Shown: in pieces, positions 30,108 to 42,928 of the stretch
Numbering within the stretch: position 1 is the first letter of the stretch
Layout: each line of letters opens with the position of its first letter
Source of the DNA: JACCXG01 sp963834305
GTDB lineage: Bacteria; Acidobacteriota; Vicinamibacteria; Vicinamibacterales; 2-12-FULL-66-21
NCBI GenBank assembly: GCA_963834305.1
Contig: CAWIAX010000003.1
Location: forward strand, 620,001 to 684,000
DNA: 64,000 bases
Direction of reading: 5' to 3'
Notes under the pieces: model-generated
Told to the model about the DNA's origin: nothing
Seen by the model: only the letters and a program-made list of their open reading frames with translations
The model's database searches: none
Program-made: the position numbers and the translations under genes

Positions 30108-31013
30108 CTACACCGCCAGCACCCCCTCCGCCGCCAGGACCGCCTGCCCCCCCACCCGCACCCGCGTGATCCGATCGTCGTCGCTGTCGATGGAGATATG
30201 AATGCGGCTCGGCCGCCCCATGGCCACCCCCTGCAGGCTGACCATCGCCCGCGCCGCCTCGGCAGTGACGGCGCCGTGATAGAGCAGATACGACCCGAGC
30301 GGGCCGCTCGCGCTGCCGGTGGCCGGATCCTCCGCGATGCCGAAGCCGGGCGCCAGCATCCGCGAATAGATCGCCTCGCCGCCGGCGGCGCCGGTGCGGT
30401 CGGTGGTGAAGAAGAACATCGGCAGCTCCGCGCTGCCCGCCGCGCGCAACAGCCGCCCCACCGCGCGGCGCTCGACGGCCAGCGCGTCCACCGCCCGCCG
30501 CGTCGTCAGCGGCACGAACAGGAACGGCACGCCGCACGAGACCTCCTCGATCGGGAGGCCGGGCGAGAGGTCGGCGCTCTCCAGCCCGACGGCGGCGGCA
30601 AACCCGGCCCGGTCCGCGACCTCGAACCCGAACGCCGGCAGCGGCTGCGTCATCCACGCGAACGACAGCCCGTGCTCGTCCCACTCGAGCGAGACCGGAA
30701 TAGGACCGACCCCCAGTTCGAACACGAACTGGTCCCTCCCGTGTGCGATCACGCCTTCCCGCGCCAGCGCGAAGGTGCTCCCGATCACGGGATGCCCGGC
30801 CATCGGCAGCTCGGTCGCCGGCGTGAAGATCCGCATCCGCACGTCGCCGGCGCCCTCCTTCGCGAACACGAAGGTCGTTTCGGCGAACGCCATTTCGTTG
30901 GCGATCCGCTGCATCCGCTCGCCGGGAAGATCGGCCGGCGGCTGCGGGAACACCGCGAGCTGGTTGCCCTCGAACGGGGTGTCGGTGAATACGTCGAAAT
31001 GAAGGAAACGCAC
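30108..31013 (-). CDS. PhzF-family isomerase
   Basis: A 301-residue PhzF-fold protein. The N-terminal module has FDVFTDTPFEGNQLAVF and the catalytic glutamate in MAFAETTFVF; the middle has RIFTPATELPMAGHPVIGS, and the second half EDPATGSASGPLGSYL. These proteins are related to diaminopimelate epimerase and catalyse proton-shift isomerisations; PhzF itself acts in phenazine synthesis, but stand-alone homologues are widespread with unknown substrates. No other phenazine genes are near. It is divergent from parC, with 63 bases between starts. Confidence 0.88.
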   Translation of the reverse strand: MRFLHFDVFTDTPFEGNQLAVFPQPPADLPGERMQRIANEMAFAETTFVFAKEGAGDVRMRIFTPATELPMAGHPVIGSTFALAREGVIAHGRDQFVFELGVGPIPVSLEWDEHGLSFAWMTQPLPAFGFEVADRAGFAAAVGLESADLSPGLPIEEVSCGVPFLFVPLTTRRAVDALAVERRAVGRLLRAAGSAELPMFFFTTDRTGAAGGEAIYSRMLAPGFGIAEDPATGSASGPLGSYLLYHGAVTAEAARAMVSLQGVAMGRPSRIHISIDSDDDRITRVRVGGQAVLAAEGVLAV

Positions 31014-31076
31014 GGTGTCTCCTGCGGCTATTCAGTGTACGTGAGATGTTATCCTCAAATCCTGGAGGCTCACGGG

Positions 31077-33522
<2,446 letters not shown>

Positions 33523-33593
33523 CGGTGGCCCGCCTGCCGGACTCCCTTCCGCCCGGCGGCGGAAGCCAGGTGAGTGCGATACCATTAGAGGAT

Positions 33594-36434
33594 ATGCCTG
33601 CGTGGGGTGAGTTTACCGGTCTGAACCGGGGCTACGTCCTGGAGCTGTACGAGAAGTTCCGCCAGGACCCCTCCTCGGTGGACGAGACGACGCGCGCAGC
33701 CTTCGAGCAGTGGACGCCGCCGGCGCTCGAAGAGGACCTCGAGGATCCGGTCACCGGCATCACGCTGCACAAGGCGGTCGGCGCCTTCAGCCTGATGCAG
33801 TCGCTGCGGCGCTACGGCCACCTGGCCGCCACGCTCGACCCGCTCGGCCTGCGCAAGCCGGTCGGCGACCCGTCGCTCCGGCCGGAAACGCACGGCCTGA
33901 CCGAAGAGGACCTGCGCAAGCTGCCGGCCTCGCTCAGCAACTCGCCGCTCCGCGAAAACGCCGGCTCGGTGTTCGAGGTCTTCGAGGCGCTGCGCCGCCT
34001 CTACTGTTCCACGACCGGCTACGACTACGCCCACGTCTTCGTGCCCGAGGAGCGCCGCTGGCTGCGCCAGGCGGCGGAGTTCGGGCGGTTCCGCGCCCCC
34101 GCCGATCCGATCGATCCGATCGCGCTGCTCGACCGGCTGACCCAGGTCGAGGCGTTCGAGCGCTTCCTGCACCGCACCTTCCCGGGCAAGACGCGCTTCT
34201 CGATCGAGGGGGTGGACATGATGGTCCCGATCCTCGACGACGTGATCGCCGAGGCGGCCGAGGCGGGGATCGGCAACATCCTGATCGGGATGGCGCACCG
34301 CGGGCGCCTCAACGTGATGGCGCACGTGCTCAACAAGCCGTACGCGCAGATCCTGGCGGAGTTCAAGGATCCGGTGTCGTCCAAGCGCTTCCGCGAGGAC
34401 ATGGCGTGGACGGGCGACGTGAAGTATCACGCCGGCGCGCACCGCGCGATCCAGGGCGGCCGCCAGATGGATCTGGTCGTGTCGATGCCGCCCAACCCGA
34501 GCCACCTCGAGGCGATCGATCCGATTGTCGAGGGCATGGCGCGCGCCGCCGGCACCTCGGTGGACGGCCGCGGCGCGCCGCGCTTCGATCCCGCGCGCAG
34601 CCTGCCGATCCTGATCCACGGCGACGCCGCGTTCCCGGGGCAGGGAGTGGTCGCCGAAACGCTGAACCTGAGCCGGCTGCCCGGCTACAGCACCGGCGGC
34701 ACGATCCACATCATCGTCAACAACCAGCTCGGCTTCACGACCGGCGCCGAGGATACCTACAGCACCTCGTATGCGAGCGGCCTGGCGCGCGGCTTCAAGA
34801 TTCCGATCCTGCACGTCAACGCCGACGACCCGGAAGCGTGCGTCGAGGCGGCGCGGATGGCCTTTGCCTACCGGGCGAAGTTCCAGCGCGACTTCCTGAT
34901 CGACCTGATCGGCTACCGCCGGCACGGGCACAACGAAGGGGACGAAGCCTCGTTCACGCAGCCGCTCATGTACCGGGCGATCGCGTCGCACCCCACCGTG
35001 CGCGAGCTCTGGGCGCGCACGCTGGTGCAGCGCGGGGTGGTCACCGAGGAGCAGGTCGAGGCGCTCAACCAGAAACACACCGCGGCGCTGCAGGCGGTGA
35101 TGGACGCGCTGCAGCCGGAGCAGGACTTCGTCGAGCCGCAGCCGGAAGCGCCCCCCCCGGGCGCCGCCTCGAAGGCGGAGACCGCGGTGCCGCTGGCGCA
35201 GCTCAAGGAGCTCAACGCCGCGCTGCTGGCGCTGCCGTCCGACTTCACCATGCACCGCAAGCTCGAGCGCGTCCGCGAGAAGCGGACGACGGCGCTGAAC
35301 GACCCGGACGAGCGGACGGTCGAATGGGCGATGGCCGAGGATCTGGCGATGGCCTCGATCCTGGCCGATGGCGTCAGCATCCGGCTGACCGGCGAAGACG
35401 TCGAGCGCGGCACCTTCAGCCACCGCCACGCGGTGTTCCACGACGCCGAGAACGGCCGGGTCTACGTGCCGCTGCAGGCGCTGCCGCAGGCCAAGGCGGC
35501 CTTCGAGGTCCACAACAGCCCGCTCACCGAGAACGGCGTGATCGGCTTCGAGTACGGCTACAACATCCAGGAGCCGTCGCGGCTGGTCATCTGGGAGGCG
35601 CAGTACGGCGACTTCATCAACGGCGCGCAGGTGATGATCGACGAGTTCGTGGTGTCGGCCCGCGGCAAGTGGGGCCTCCGGCCGTCGCTCGTGCTGCTGC
35701 TGCCGCACGCCCACGAAGGCCAGGGGCCCGACCACGCCAGCGCCCGTCCCGAGCGTTTCCTGCAGCTGGCCGCCGACCTCAACATGCGGGTGGCCAACTG
35801 CACGACCGCGGCGCAGTACTTCCACCTGCTCCGCCGCCAGGCGGCGCTGCTCGAGATCGATCCGCTGCCGCTCGTCGTCCTGACGCCGAAGAGCCTGCTC
35901 CGCCATCCGCTGGTGTCGTCGGCGCCGCGCGAGCTGGCCGAGGGGCGGTTCCGGATGGTCATCGCGGACGACGCCGCCGCCGAACGCGCCGCCGACATCC
36001 GCCGCGTCCTGGTGTGCAGCGGCAAGGTCTACACGGATCTCGTCGCCGCCGAGCAGCGCAAGACCCGCCCCGACGTGGCCATCTGCCGGCTCGAACAGCT
36101 CTATCCCGTGCCGATGCGCGACTTCCGCGCCATGCTCGACCAGTATCCCAACGCGACCGAGATCGTCTGGGTGCAGGAGGAGCCGGAGAACATGGGCGCC
36201 TGGGACTTCATCCGGCCGCACCTCACCGACGTGGCCGGCGGCCGCCCGGTCACGAAGGTGGCGCGCCCGCGCAGCGCGAGCCCGGCCGAAGGGTCGGCGG
36301 CGCGCCACGCGATCAACCAGCAGGCGCTCGTCAACCAGGCCTACGGCGAGGACTCACGGCCAGCGGCTGCGCCGGAGGGCGCGGTGGCCGCCAAGGGCCG
36401 GCGCGACGCGCAGCTCACCAGCAGCAAAGGGTAG
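33594..36434 (+). CDS. sucA: 2-oxoglutarate dehydrogenase E1 component
   Basis: An intact 946-residue E1 enzyme of the TCA cycle, which decarboxylates 2-oxoglutarate with thiamine diphosphate and passes succinyl to the E2 lipoyl domain. It opens LNRGYVLELYEKFRQDP. Diagnostic segments are IGMAHRGRLNVMAHVL, HGDAAFPGQGVVAETLNLS, YRRHGHNEGDEASFTQP, TFSHRHAVFHD, EYGYNIQEPSRLVIWEAQYG and PHAHEGQGPDHASARPERFL. ATG 33594 has an AGAGGA site close by; GTG 33570 is an in-frame alternative. sucB follows after 18 bases. Its long clean frame contrasts with the broken neighbours parC and sucB. Confidence 0.95.
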   Translation: MPAWGEFTGLNRGYVLELYEKFRQDPSSVDETTRAAFEQWTPPALEEDLEDPVTGITLHKAVGAFSLMQSLRRYGHLAATLDPLGLRKPVGDPSLRPETHGLTEEDLRKLPASLSNSPLRENAGSVFEVFEALRRLYCSTTGYDYAHVFVPEERRWLRQAAEFGRFRAPADPIDPIALLDRLTQVEAFERFLHRTFPGKTRFSIEGVDMMVPILDDVIAEAAEAGIGNILIGMAHRGRLNVMAHVLNKPYAQILAEFKDPVSSKRFREDMAWTGDVKYHAGAHRAIQGGRQMDLVVSMPPNPSHLEAIDPIVEGMARAAGTSVDGRGAPRFDPARSLPILIHGDAAFPGQGVVAETLNLSRLPGYSTGGTIHIIVNNQLGFTTGAEDTYSTSYASGLARGFKIPILHVNADDPEACVEAARMAFAYRAKFQRDFLIDLIGYRRHGHNEGDEASFTQPLMYRAIASHPTVRELWARTLVQRGVVTEEQVEALNQKHTAALQAVMDALQPEQDFVEPQPEAPPPGAASKAETAVPLAQLKELNAALLALPSDFTMHRKLERVREKRTTALNDPDERTVEWAMAEDLAMASILADGVSIRLTGEDVERGTFSHRHAVFHDAENGRVYVPLQALPQAKAAFEVHNSPLTENGVIGFEYGYNIQEPSRLVIWEAQYGDFINGAQVMIDEFVVSARGKWGLRPSLVLLLPHAHEGQGPDHASARPERFLQLAADLNMRVANCTTAAQYFHLLRRQAALLEIDPLPLVVLTPKSLLRHPLVSSAPRELAEGRFRMVIADDAAAERAADIRRVLVCSGKVYTDLVAAEQRKTRPDVAICRLEQLYPVPMRDFRAMLDQYPNATEIVWVQEEPENMGAWDFIRPHLTDVAGGRPVTKVARPRSASPAEGSAARHAINQQALVNQAYGEDSRPAAAPEGAVAAKGRRDAQLTSSKG

Positions 36435-36452
36435 CGAAGCCCCAGAGGATTC

Positions 36453-37763
36453 ATGTCCGTAAACATCGTTGTGCCAGAGGTCGGCGAATCCATCGTTGAC
36501 GCGCGAATCGCCAAGTGGCTCCGCAAGGAAGGGGACGTCGTCGCGGCCGGCGATCCGCTGGTGGAGCTGGAAACGGACAAGATCGACCTCGAGGTGCCGG
36601 CGCCGCAGGGCGGCGTGCTGAGCCGGATCGACCGCAAGGACGGCGAAGACGTCAAGGTCGGCGAGGTGCTCGGCGTGATTGACGAGGCGGGCGCCGCAGC
36701 GGAAGGAGCCGAAGGCGCGCCAGCGCCAGCGGCGAAAGCGGAGGGTGCGCCCGCCGGATCTGCCGCGGCCCAGGCGCCCGAGCCCGGCAAAGACGCGGAG
36801 CCGAAGGGCGGCAAGGCCCGGGCCACGCCCACCGCGAAACGGGCCGCCGAGCAGAATGCGGTGGACCTGCAGAAGGTGCAGGGCACCGGCGACGCCGGGC
36901 GCGTGATGCGGCGCGACGTCGAGCGCGCGGCCGACGGCCACTGCGCCGGCGGCGTCCGCACCGCAGGCTCGCCGCCAGCGCACCGGCGCAGGAGGCGAAG
37001 CCGCCCGCGCCATCGACCGCCCGCCCCTCCCCGCCGGTGTCCGAACGCCCCGCGGCGGCGGGCGAGCGGACCGAGGAACGCGTCCGCATGTCGAAGCGCC
37101 GCGCCACGATCGCGAAGCGCCTGGTCGAGGCGCAGAGCACCGCGGCGATGCTCAGCACCTTCAACGACGTCGACATGACGGCGGTGATGGCGCTGCGCGA
37201 GCGCCACAAGGCGGCGTTCAAGGACAAGCACGGCGTCGGCCTCGGCATCGCCTCGTTCTTCGTCAAGGCCTCGATCGGCGCGCTGCGCGCCTTCCCCCGG
37301 ATCAACGCCGAGGTCCAGGGCGACGAGATGGTGCTCAAGCACTACTACGACATCGGCGTGGCCGTGGGGGCCAGCGAAGGTCTCGTCGTGCCGGTCATCC
37401 GCGACGCCGACACGCTGACGTTCGCGGCGATCGAGAAGCAGATCCGCGATTTCGCGCGGCGGGCGGAAGACGGCTCGCTGTCGCTCGCCGACCTCAAGGG
37501 CGGCACGTTCACGATCACCAACGGCGGCGTGTTCGGCTCGCTGCTGAGCACGCCGATCCTCAACCCGCCGCAGGTCGGGATCCTCGGGCTGCACAAGATC
37601 CAGGACCGCCCCGTCGCGGTGAACGGCCAGGTCGCAGGTCCGGCCGATGATGTACGTCGCGCTGACCTACGATCACCGCATCGTCGACGGCAGCGAGGCG
37701 GTGCGGTTCCTGGTGCGCCTGAAGGAGCTGGTCGAGGATCCGGGAGCGCTGCTGCTCGAGTAA
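36453..37763 (+). CDS. sucB: Dihydrolipoyllysine succinyltransferase E2 component (frameshifted)
   Basis: About 436 residues. The N-terminal lipoyl domain (IVVPEVGESIVDARIAKWL, with the lipoylated Lys in VELETDKIDLEVPAP) is followed by an Ala/Pro linker, the E1/E3-binding domain (ATPTAKRAAEQNAVDLQKVQ, GRVMRRDVERA) and the catalytic domain (RRATIAKRLVEAQ, FNDVDMTAVMALR, TYDHRIVDGSEAVRFL). The frame changes at least once in the linker (about 36960) and once at 37634, where an extra G follows GTC. It succinylates CoA downstream of SucA. No lpd gene lies next to it. The stop is 13 bases before the convergent DUF4159 gene. Confidence 0.9.
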
Positions 37764-37776
37764 GCCGGGCGCCGCG

Positions 37777-38595
37777 TCAGTGGCTCATCGCGTACAGGAG
37801 CGTGTTGATCCCGAACGCGTAGCCGTCCACCGAGAAGGTGTAGAAGTAGTTCGGGTCGTCCCCTTCGCGCTCCCACGAGTCGCCGATGTCGGTGTTGAAG
37901 GTGACGAGCGCCATCAGCCGGCCGTCGCGGTCCGAGATGCCGCGCGCGTGCGGCGTGGCGCTGTCGCCGCCGCGCTCGGACGTGCCGCCCGTGCCCATCC
38001 AGAAGTTGATCGAGGGAATCTGCGGCACGCGCGTCACGTTGAACTGCGCGCGGAAGAGCGCGTGGTCCGGCGGCAGGTCGCGCATCGGATATTCGGCCGG
38101 CGGCAGCACCTTGCTGAACTCCGACGCCCAGTGCTCCCAGGCGTACGAACCCCAGAAGTCATCGGCCCACAGGAACCCCCCCTTGAGCAGGTACTCGCGG
38201 AGCTTGAGCGCCTCCTCGGGGCTGAAGTAGACCGATCCCACTTCGGTCATCATGATGAACGGGCACTGGAACAGCTCGGGATCGGTGAGCCGGACGACGA
38301 GGTGGTTCGGCTCGCCCGAGGGGTCCATGCCGACCTGCGTCTTGGTCAGCTCCGCCAGCCGGATGGACAGGTTGACGTCGGCCCGCGGGTAGTCCACCCA
38401 CCAGCCGCCGCCGTATCCCATGCTCGAGCCGGAGAACATCACGCGGCAGAAGCTGAAGCGGCCGTCGAAGCTTTCCGGCGTGGGGGTGCGGACGGAGACC
38501 GTCATGCGGCGGCCGCGCCGCTGCGCCTCGGCGCCGACGGACAGCGCGAGCGCCACAGCCAGGAACAGCACGACGACCACGCTCCGTCGCGGCAT
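37777..38595 (-). CDS. DUF4159 domain protein, secreted
   Basis: A 272-residue protein with a signal peptide (SVVVVLFLAVALALSVGAEA). The DUF4159 core has CRVMFSGSSMGYGGGWWVDYP, PFIMMTEVGSVYFSPEE, LLKGGFLWADDFWGSYAWE and DHALFRAQFNV. This fold resembles a glutamine-amidotransferase-like/ThuA-like domain and is common in Acidobacteriota, Planctomycetota and Bacteroidota; its function is unknown. It lies convergent to sucB and divergent from parE, with 65 bases to the parE start. Confidence 0.85.
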   Translation of the reverse strand: MPRRSVVVVLFLAVALALSVGAEAQRRGRRMTVSVRTPTPESFDGRFSFCRVMFSGSSMGYGGGWWVDYPRADVNLSIRLAELTKTQVGMDPSGEPNHLVVRLTDPELFQCPFIMMTEVGSVYFSPEEALKLREYLLKGGFLWADDFWGSYAWEHWASEFSKVLPPAEYPMRDLPPDHALFRAQFNVTRVPQIPSINFWMGTGGTSERGGDSATPHARGISDRDGRLMALVTFNTDIGDSWEREGDDPNYFYTFSVDGYAFGINTLLYAMSH

Positions 38596-38660
38596 GTCCG
38601 TATTGTATGCCGGGCCGGGCCGGCCGGATCCGGCATGCTAAGATCGCCGCACCTTCCGCA

Positions 38661-40575
38661 ATGGCTTCCTATACCGCAAAAGACATCACCGTTCTCGAAG
38701 GGCTCGAGCCGGTTCGCAAGCGTCCGGGCATGTACATCGGCGGCGTCGGCTCGGCCGGCCTGCACCACCTCGTCTGGGAAATCCTCGACAACTCCATCGA
38801 CGAGGCGATGAACGGCTACGCGTCGAACATCACCGTCACGCTCCACGAGGACGGCGTCGTCGATGACCATCGCGGACGACGGGCGCGGCATCCCGGTCGA
38901 CAAGCATCCGAAGACGAAGAAGAGCGCGCTCGAGGTGATCTTCACCACGCTGCACGCCGGCGGCAAGTTCGAGGCGGGCAACTACAAGACCTCCGGCGGC
39001 CTGCACGGCGTCGGCGCCAGCGTGGTCAACGCGCTGTCGCGGGAGCTCGTCGCGACGGTCCGCCGCGACGGCGCCCAGTGGGAGATGAAGTTCAAGCAGG
39101 GGCAGGCGGTCGGCGCGCTGAGCAAGAACGGCGCGGCGCGCGGCACGGGCACCACGGTGTTCTTCCGCCCGGACTCGACGATCTTCCCGAAGGTCGAGTT
39201 CGAGCCCGACCTGATCCGGCAGCGCCTCGAGGTCTCGAGCTACCTGCACAAGGGCGTCCGCATCATCTTCGAGGACGAAGGCAGCAAGGAGCGGGTGGTC
39301 TTCCAGCACTCGGAGGGGCTGTCGGACTACCTGAAGAAGATCCTGCAGGAGCGCACGGCGGTCCCGGTGCACGACGTCCCGTTCGCGATCGCGAAGGAGA
39401 GCGACGAGAGCGGCCTGCGGCTCGACATGGCGCTGCAGTGGACGCAGTCGACCGACGAGCACGTGCGCAGCTACGTGAACGGCATCCCGACCGGGTCGGG
39501 CGGCACGCACGAGAACGGCTTCCGCGCCGGTCTCGGCAAGGCGATCCGCAACTTCATCGAGACCCACAACCTGTCGCCGAAGGGGGTCACGCTCACCGCG
39601 GAAGACATCCGCGAGGGGCTGGTCGCCGTGCTGAGCGTCTTCGTGCAGGAGCCGCAGTTCCAGGGGCAGACGAAGGATCGCCTCAACAATCCCGAGGTCC
39701 TCTCGGCCGTCGATTCGCAGGTCCGGCCGGCGCTCGAGCACTGGCTGAACAGCAACATCAGCGTCGCCGAGTCGATCGTCGCGCGCATCATCCTGGCGGC
39801 GCGCGCCCGCGAGGCCAGCCGGGCCGCGGCGCAGGAGGTCACCCGCAAGAGCCCGACCTCGAGCCGCCTGACGCTGCCCGGCAAGCTGAGCGACTGCTCG
39901 TCCTCGGGTCGCGACGACACCGAGCTCTTCATCGTCGAAGGGGACTCGGCCGGCGGGTCGGCCAAGCAGGGACGCGACCGCACGCGGCAGGCGATTCTGC
40001 CGCTGCGCGGCAAGGTGCTCAACACCGAGAGCGCGCCGCTGGCGAAGGTGCTCGAGAACAAGGAGCTCTCGGACCTGGTGACCGCGCTCGGCTGCGGCCT
40101 CGGCAAGAACTTCGACCTGTCGCGGCTGCGCTACGGGCGCGTGATCATCCTGGCCGACGCCGACTCGGACGGCCACCACATCGCCACGCTGCTGCTGACG
40201 TTCATCTACCGGCACATGCCCGGCCTGATCACCTCCGGCCGCGTGTACCTCGCCCAGCCGCCGCTCTACCGCATCGACATCGGCAAGGAGACCTTCTGGG
40301 CGCTGGACGACGCGCACCGGGCACGGCTGCTGAAGCTGCACGGCAACGGCCGCGCGAATCCCGAGATCACCCGCTTCAAGGGGCTCGGCGAGATGATGCC
40401 GAAGGTGCTGTGGGAGACGACGCTCAATCCGCGGACCCGCCGGCTGCTGCGGGTGGACATCTCCGACCAGATCCTCACCGACCGCGTGATCAACGAGCTG
40501 ATGGGCAAGGATCCGTCGGCACGCTTCCGGTTCATCATGGAGCGCGCCGAAGAGGCCGTGGAACTGGACGTCTGA
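38661..40575 (+). CDS. parE: DNA topoisomerase IV subunit B (one frameshift)
   Basis: About 637 residues from ATG 38661, the length of ParE and shorter than most GyrB. The GHKL ATPase has ERVRKRPGMYIGG-type EPVRKRPGMYIGGVGSAG, WEILDNSIDEAMNGYA, DDGRGIPVDKHPKT and GGLHGVGASVVNALS. The TOPRIM domain has FIVEGDSAGGSAKQGRD and ILADADSDGHHI, and the C-terminus ends RFIMERAEEAVELDV. A single extra G at 38862 (GTC-G-ATG) breaks the frame inside the ATPase domain. The parC gene lies 5 kb upstream, separated by sucAB and DUF4159. The small membrane protein gene starts six bases past the stop. Confidence 0.88.
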
Positions 40576-40581
40576 GCCGTC

Positions 40582-40965
40582 ATGCCCCGGGGCCTGGCGG
40601 TCCTGCTGTGCGCCTACCTCCTCGGCTGGGTCCCGCTGAACTTCTCGGTCAAGCTGCTTGGCGCCGTGCCGTCGCTCGGGATGCGCGGCGCGCTGGCGGT
40701 GGCCGAGCTCGCCGGCCACGGCCTCGTCGCGATGCTGTGCGCGACTGCCGGGTGGATGGTGTGGACGCGGGCGCCAGCCGGCTGGCCGCTGGCCGCGGCC
40801 GCGGTGGCCGCCGCCGGCGCCGCCTCGATTCAGTCGCTGTTCTGGACCGCGCTGCCCAGCAGCCTGGCGCCGGGCGAGCAGGGGCCCTTCACCGCGCTCG
40901 CGGCCGCGCACACCATCTTCTGGCTCCTGCTGATCGCGCGCGCGTGGCGGGCGGACGTCAGGTGA
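40582..40965 (+). CDS. Small four-helix membrane protein of unknown function
   Basis: A 127-residue protein made almost entirely of four hydrophobic segments, ending RAWRADVR. I do not recognise a family. It begins six bases after parE, so it is probably cotranscribed, and its last 8 bp overlap the convergent quinone reductase gene. Confidence 0.6.
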   Translation: MPRGLAVLLCAYLLGWVPLNFSVKLLGAVPSLGMRGALAVAELAGHGLVAMLCATAGWMVWTRAPAGWPLAAAAVAAAGAASIQSLFWTALPSSLAPGEQGPFTALAAAHTIFWLLLIARAWRADVR

Positions 40966-41974
40966 GTGCGGGCGCCGGCGCTGCCCCGGTGGTCAACACG
41001 ATCTTGCCCACCACCTCGCCCGACTCGAGGGCGCGGTGTGCCTCGGCGGCCTGCGCCAGCGCCAACGTCCGATCCACGACCGGCGCGATCGCGCCAGACC
41101 CGAGCAGCGGCCAGACGTGCTGCTCGAGCGCCCGCGCGATCGCGGCCTTATCGTCGACCGATCGCGCGCGCAGCGTGGAACCGGTGATGGTCAGCCGCTG
41201 CCGCATCAGGAGGGCGAGGTTCAGGGTTCCGGCGGTCCCGCCGAGCAGCCCGATCTGGACGAGCCGTCCATCGACGGCGAGCGCCTCGAGATTCCGCGCC
41301 AGATAGTCGCCGCCGACGATGTCGAGCACGATGTCGACGCCGCGCCCTGACGTGAGATCCGCGACCGCGCTGACGAAGTCCGTCGTCTTGTAATTGATGG
41401 CCGCCTCGGCGCCGAGCCGGCGGCAGGCGTCGCACTTGGCGGCCGAGCCGGCAGTCGCGAAGACCCGGGCGCCGAAGGCGGTCGCGAGCTGGATGGCGGT
41501 CGTGCCGATCCCGCTCCCGCCGCCATGGACGAGGACCACGTCGCCGGTCTTCAGCTGGCCGCGCTCGAACAGGTTCGTCCAGACGGTGAAGAAGGTCTCG
41601 GGGATGGCGGCAGCGGCGACCGGATCGAGGCCGGCCGGAACGGGCAGGCACTGCCGCGACGGGACGGCGGCGTATTCGGCGTAGCCGCCACCCGACACGA
41701 GCGCGCACACCACGTCGCCGGGCGCCCAGCGCGGCGGCTCTCCATCTGGAGCCTCGCCGGCGCGGACGACCGTGCCCGCGAGCTCGAGGCCCGGGATGTC
41801 CGGCGCGCCTGGCGGCGGCGGATATCTGCCGAGGCGCTGGAGGATGTCCGGCCGATTGACGCCGGCGGCGTGCACGCGGACGAGCACCTCGCCGATGCCC
41901 GGTTCGGGCGTTGGACGCTCGACGGCGCGAAGCACGTCGGGCCCGCCAAAGCCGTTGATCTCGATGGCAATCAC
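40958..41974 (-). CDS. NAD(P)H:quinone oxidoreductase (PIG3-type medium-chain dehydrogenase)
   Basis: A 338-residue zinc-free medium-chain dehydrogenase/reductase. It begins MIAIEINGFGGPDVL, with VLVRVHAAGVNRPDILQRLG, the quinone-reductase segment IPETFFTVWTNLFERG and the nucleotide-binding GGGSGIGTTAIQLATAFGA. The RLTITGSTLRARS block matches the PIG3/TP53I3 subgroup, which reduces quinones with NADPH. The catalytic zinc Cys/His pair of alcohol dehydrogenases is absent. It is the last gene of a minus-strand set that includes the MBL hydrolase (six bases upstream) and the DUF885 protease. Confidence 0.9.
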   Translation of the reverse strand: MIAIEINGFGGPDVLRAVERPTPEPGIGEVLVRVHAAGVNRPDILQRLGRYPPPPGAPDIPGLELAGTVVRAGEAPDGEPPRWAPGDVVCALVSGGGYAEYAAVPSRQCLPVPAGLDPVAAAAIPETFFTVWTNLFERGQLKTGDVVLVHGGGSGIGTTAIQLATAFGARVFATAGSAAKCDACRRLGAEAAINYKTTDFVSAVADLTSGRGVDIVLDIVGGDYLARNLEALAVDGRLVQIGLLGGTAGTLNLALLMRQRLTITGSTLRARSVDDKAAIARALEQHVWPLLGSGAIAPVVDRTLALAQAAEAHRALESGEVVGKIVLTTGAAPAPALT

Positions 41975-41980
41975 GTCAGC

Positions 41981-42901
41981 TCACTGTGGCGGCGGCGGGC
42001 GGCGGCGCGCCCGCGCGAGCCCGAGCGCCACGCCGGCGGCGAGCGCCGCGCCGGCCAGCACGCGGGGCAGTGGATCGGGCGGCAGCGCCATGACGCCGCG
42101 GTCGTTGGCGACGGCGGGCTGCGCGACATAGCGCCCGAACGCCGGCACCTCCCGCTCCTGGAAATGCGCAGCCATGTCGCGCAGGGCGGCGCGCATTTCC
42201 GCGCCGCGCCACGGCTCGCCGTGGCCGCTGCCGAGGACCTCGGGCTCGAGCGCCGCGAGCCGGCCTGCCGATTCGGTCGCCGCCCCCCAGTCTTGCGTGA
42301 AGTAGGCCGGCGGGCCGTGCAGTTCGCGCCGCTGCGCGGCGACGGCCAGCAGCGACTCCTGCTGGGTGGTCGTCACGGCGTCGCCGCTGAGCAGCGTGCC
42401 GTCGCGCTCGCGGAAGAGGGAGATGTGCCCGGGGGTGTGACCGGGCGTGTGCACGGTGCGCCATTCGGGCAGCGCCGGCAGCGGCTGGCCGTCGGCCAGC
42501 CGTTCGAGCCGGCTCCCGAGATCGATCGGCCCGCGCGGGTAGAGGCGCGAGACGAGCGACATCACGCCGCGCCCGACCAGCGGATCGGCGGGCGGATAGG
42601 GGGAGGCGCCGGTCAGGAACGGCCGCTCGAGCGCATGCGACAGGACGGGCACGTCCCACGACTCGAGCAGCGACGGGAGCGAGCCCACGTGATCGAAATG
42701 GCCGTGGGTGAGGACGATCGCCGCGGGCGGGTGCCCGCCGCCGATGAACCGCGCGGCGGCGTCGCGGATCGTGCCGGCGAAGCCGCTGAACCCGGCATCG
42801 ACCAGCACCCAGGCATCGTCGCCGCGCAGCACGAACAGGTTGACCATGATCGTGCGCAGGCACAGGACGCCGTCGGCGATCTCGCGCGGGGTCGTGCGCA
42901 T
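41981..42901 (-). CDS. MBL-fold metallohydrolase
   Basis: A 306-residue protein with a complete metallo-beta-lactamase-fold metal site: IVLTHGHFDHVGSLPSLL, HTPGHTPGHISLF, LLSGDAVTTT and GSGHGEPW. It is of the glyoxalase-II-like/SoxH-like general type. The C-terminus adds a hydrophobic helix (VLAGAALAAGVALGLA) followed by arginines and prolines, probably a membrane anchor that keeps the catalytic domain attached. The substrate is unknown. Six bases separate it from the quinone reductase gene and 27 from the upstream protease gene. Confidence 0.85.
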   Translation of the reverse strand: MRTTPREIADGVLCLRTIMVNLFVLRGDDAWVLVDAGFSGFAGTIRDAAARFIGGGHPPAAIVLTHGHFDHVGSLPSLLESWDVPVLSHALERPFLTGASPYPPADPLVGRGVMSLVSRLYPRGPIDLGSRLERLADGQPLPALPEWRTVHTPGHTPGHISLFRERDGTLLSGDAVTTTQQESLLAVAAQRRELHGPPAYFTQDWGAATESAGRLAALEPEVLGSGHGEPWRGAEMRAALRDMAAHFQEREVPAFGRYVAQPAVANDRGVMALPPDPLPRVLAGAALAAGVALGLARARRRPPPPQ

Positions 42902-42928
42902 GGCGTCAGTCCAGCGGGTGGCGCGCGA

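Noticed and set aside
30108..31013. A phenazine biosynthesis cluster
   Set aside because: Only a stand-alone PhzF-like gene is present; no other phz genes are nearby and such homologues are common without phenazine production.
33585..36308. A 907-codon frame antisense to sucA
   Set aside because: The composition (Arg, Ala, His and Gly-rich) is that of a GC-rich codon-position shadow and no protein family is recognisable; the sense frame is an intact enzyme.
38661..40575. Assignment of the topoisomerase B subunit as GyrB
   Set aside because: The length (about 637 residues), the QPPLYRI segment and the presence of a ParC-like A subunit nearby favour ParE, although GyrB cannot be fully excluded without a tree.
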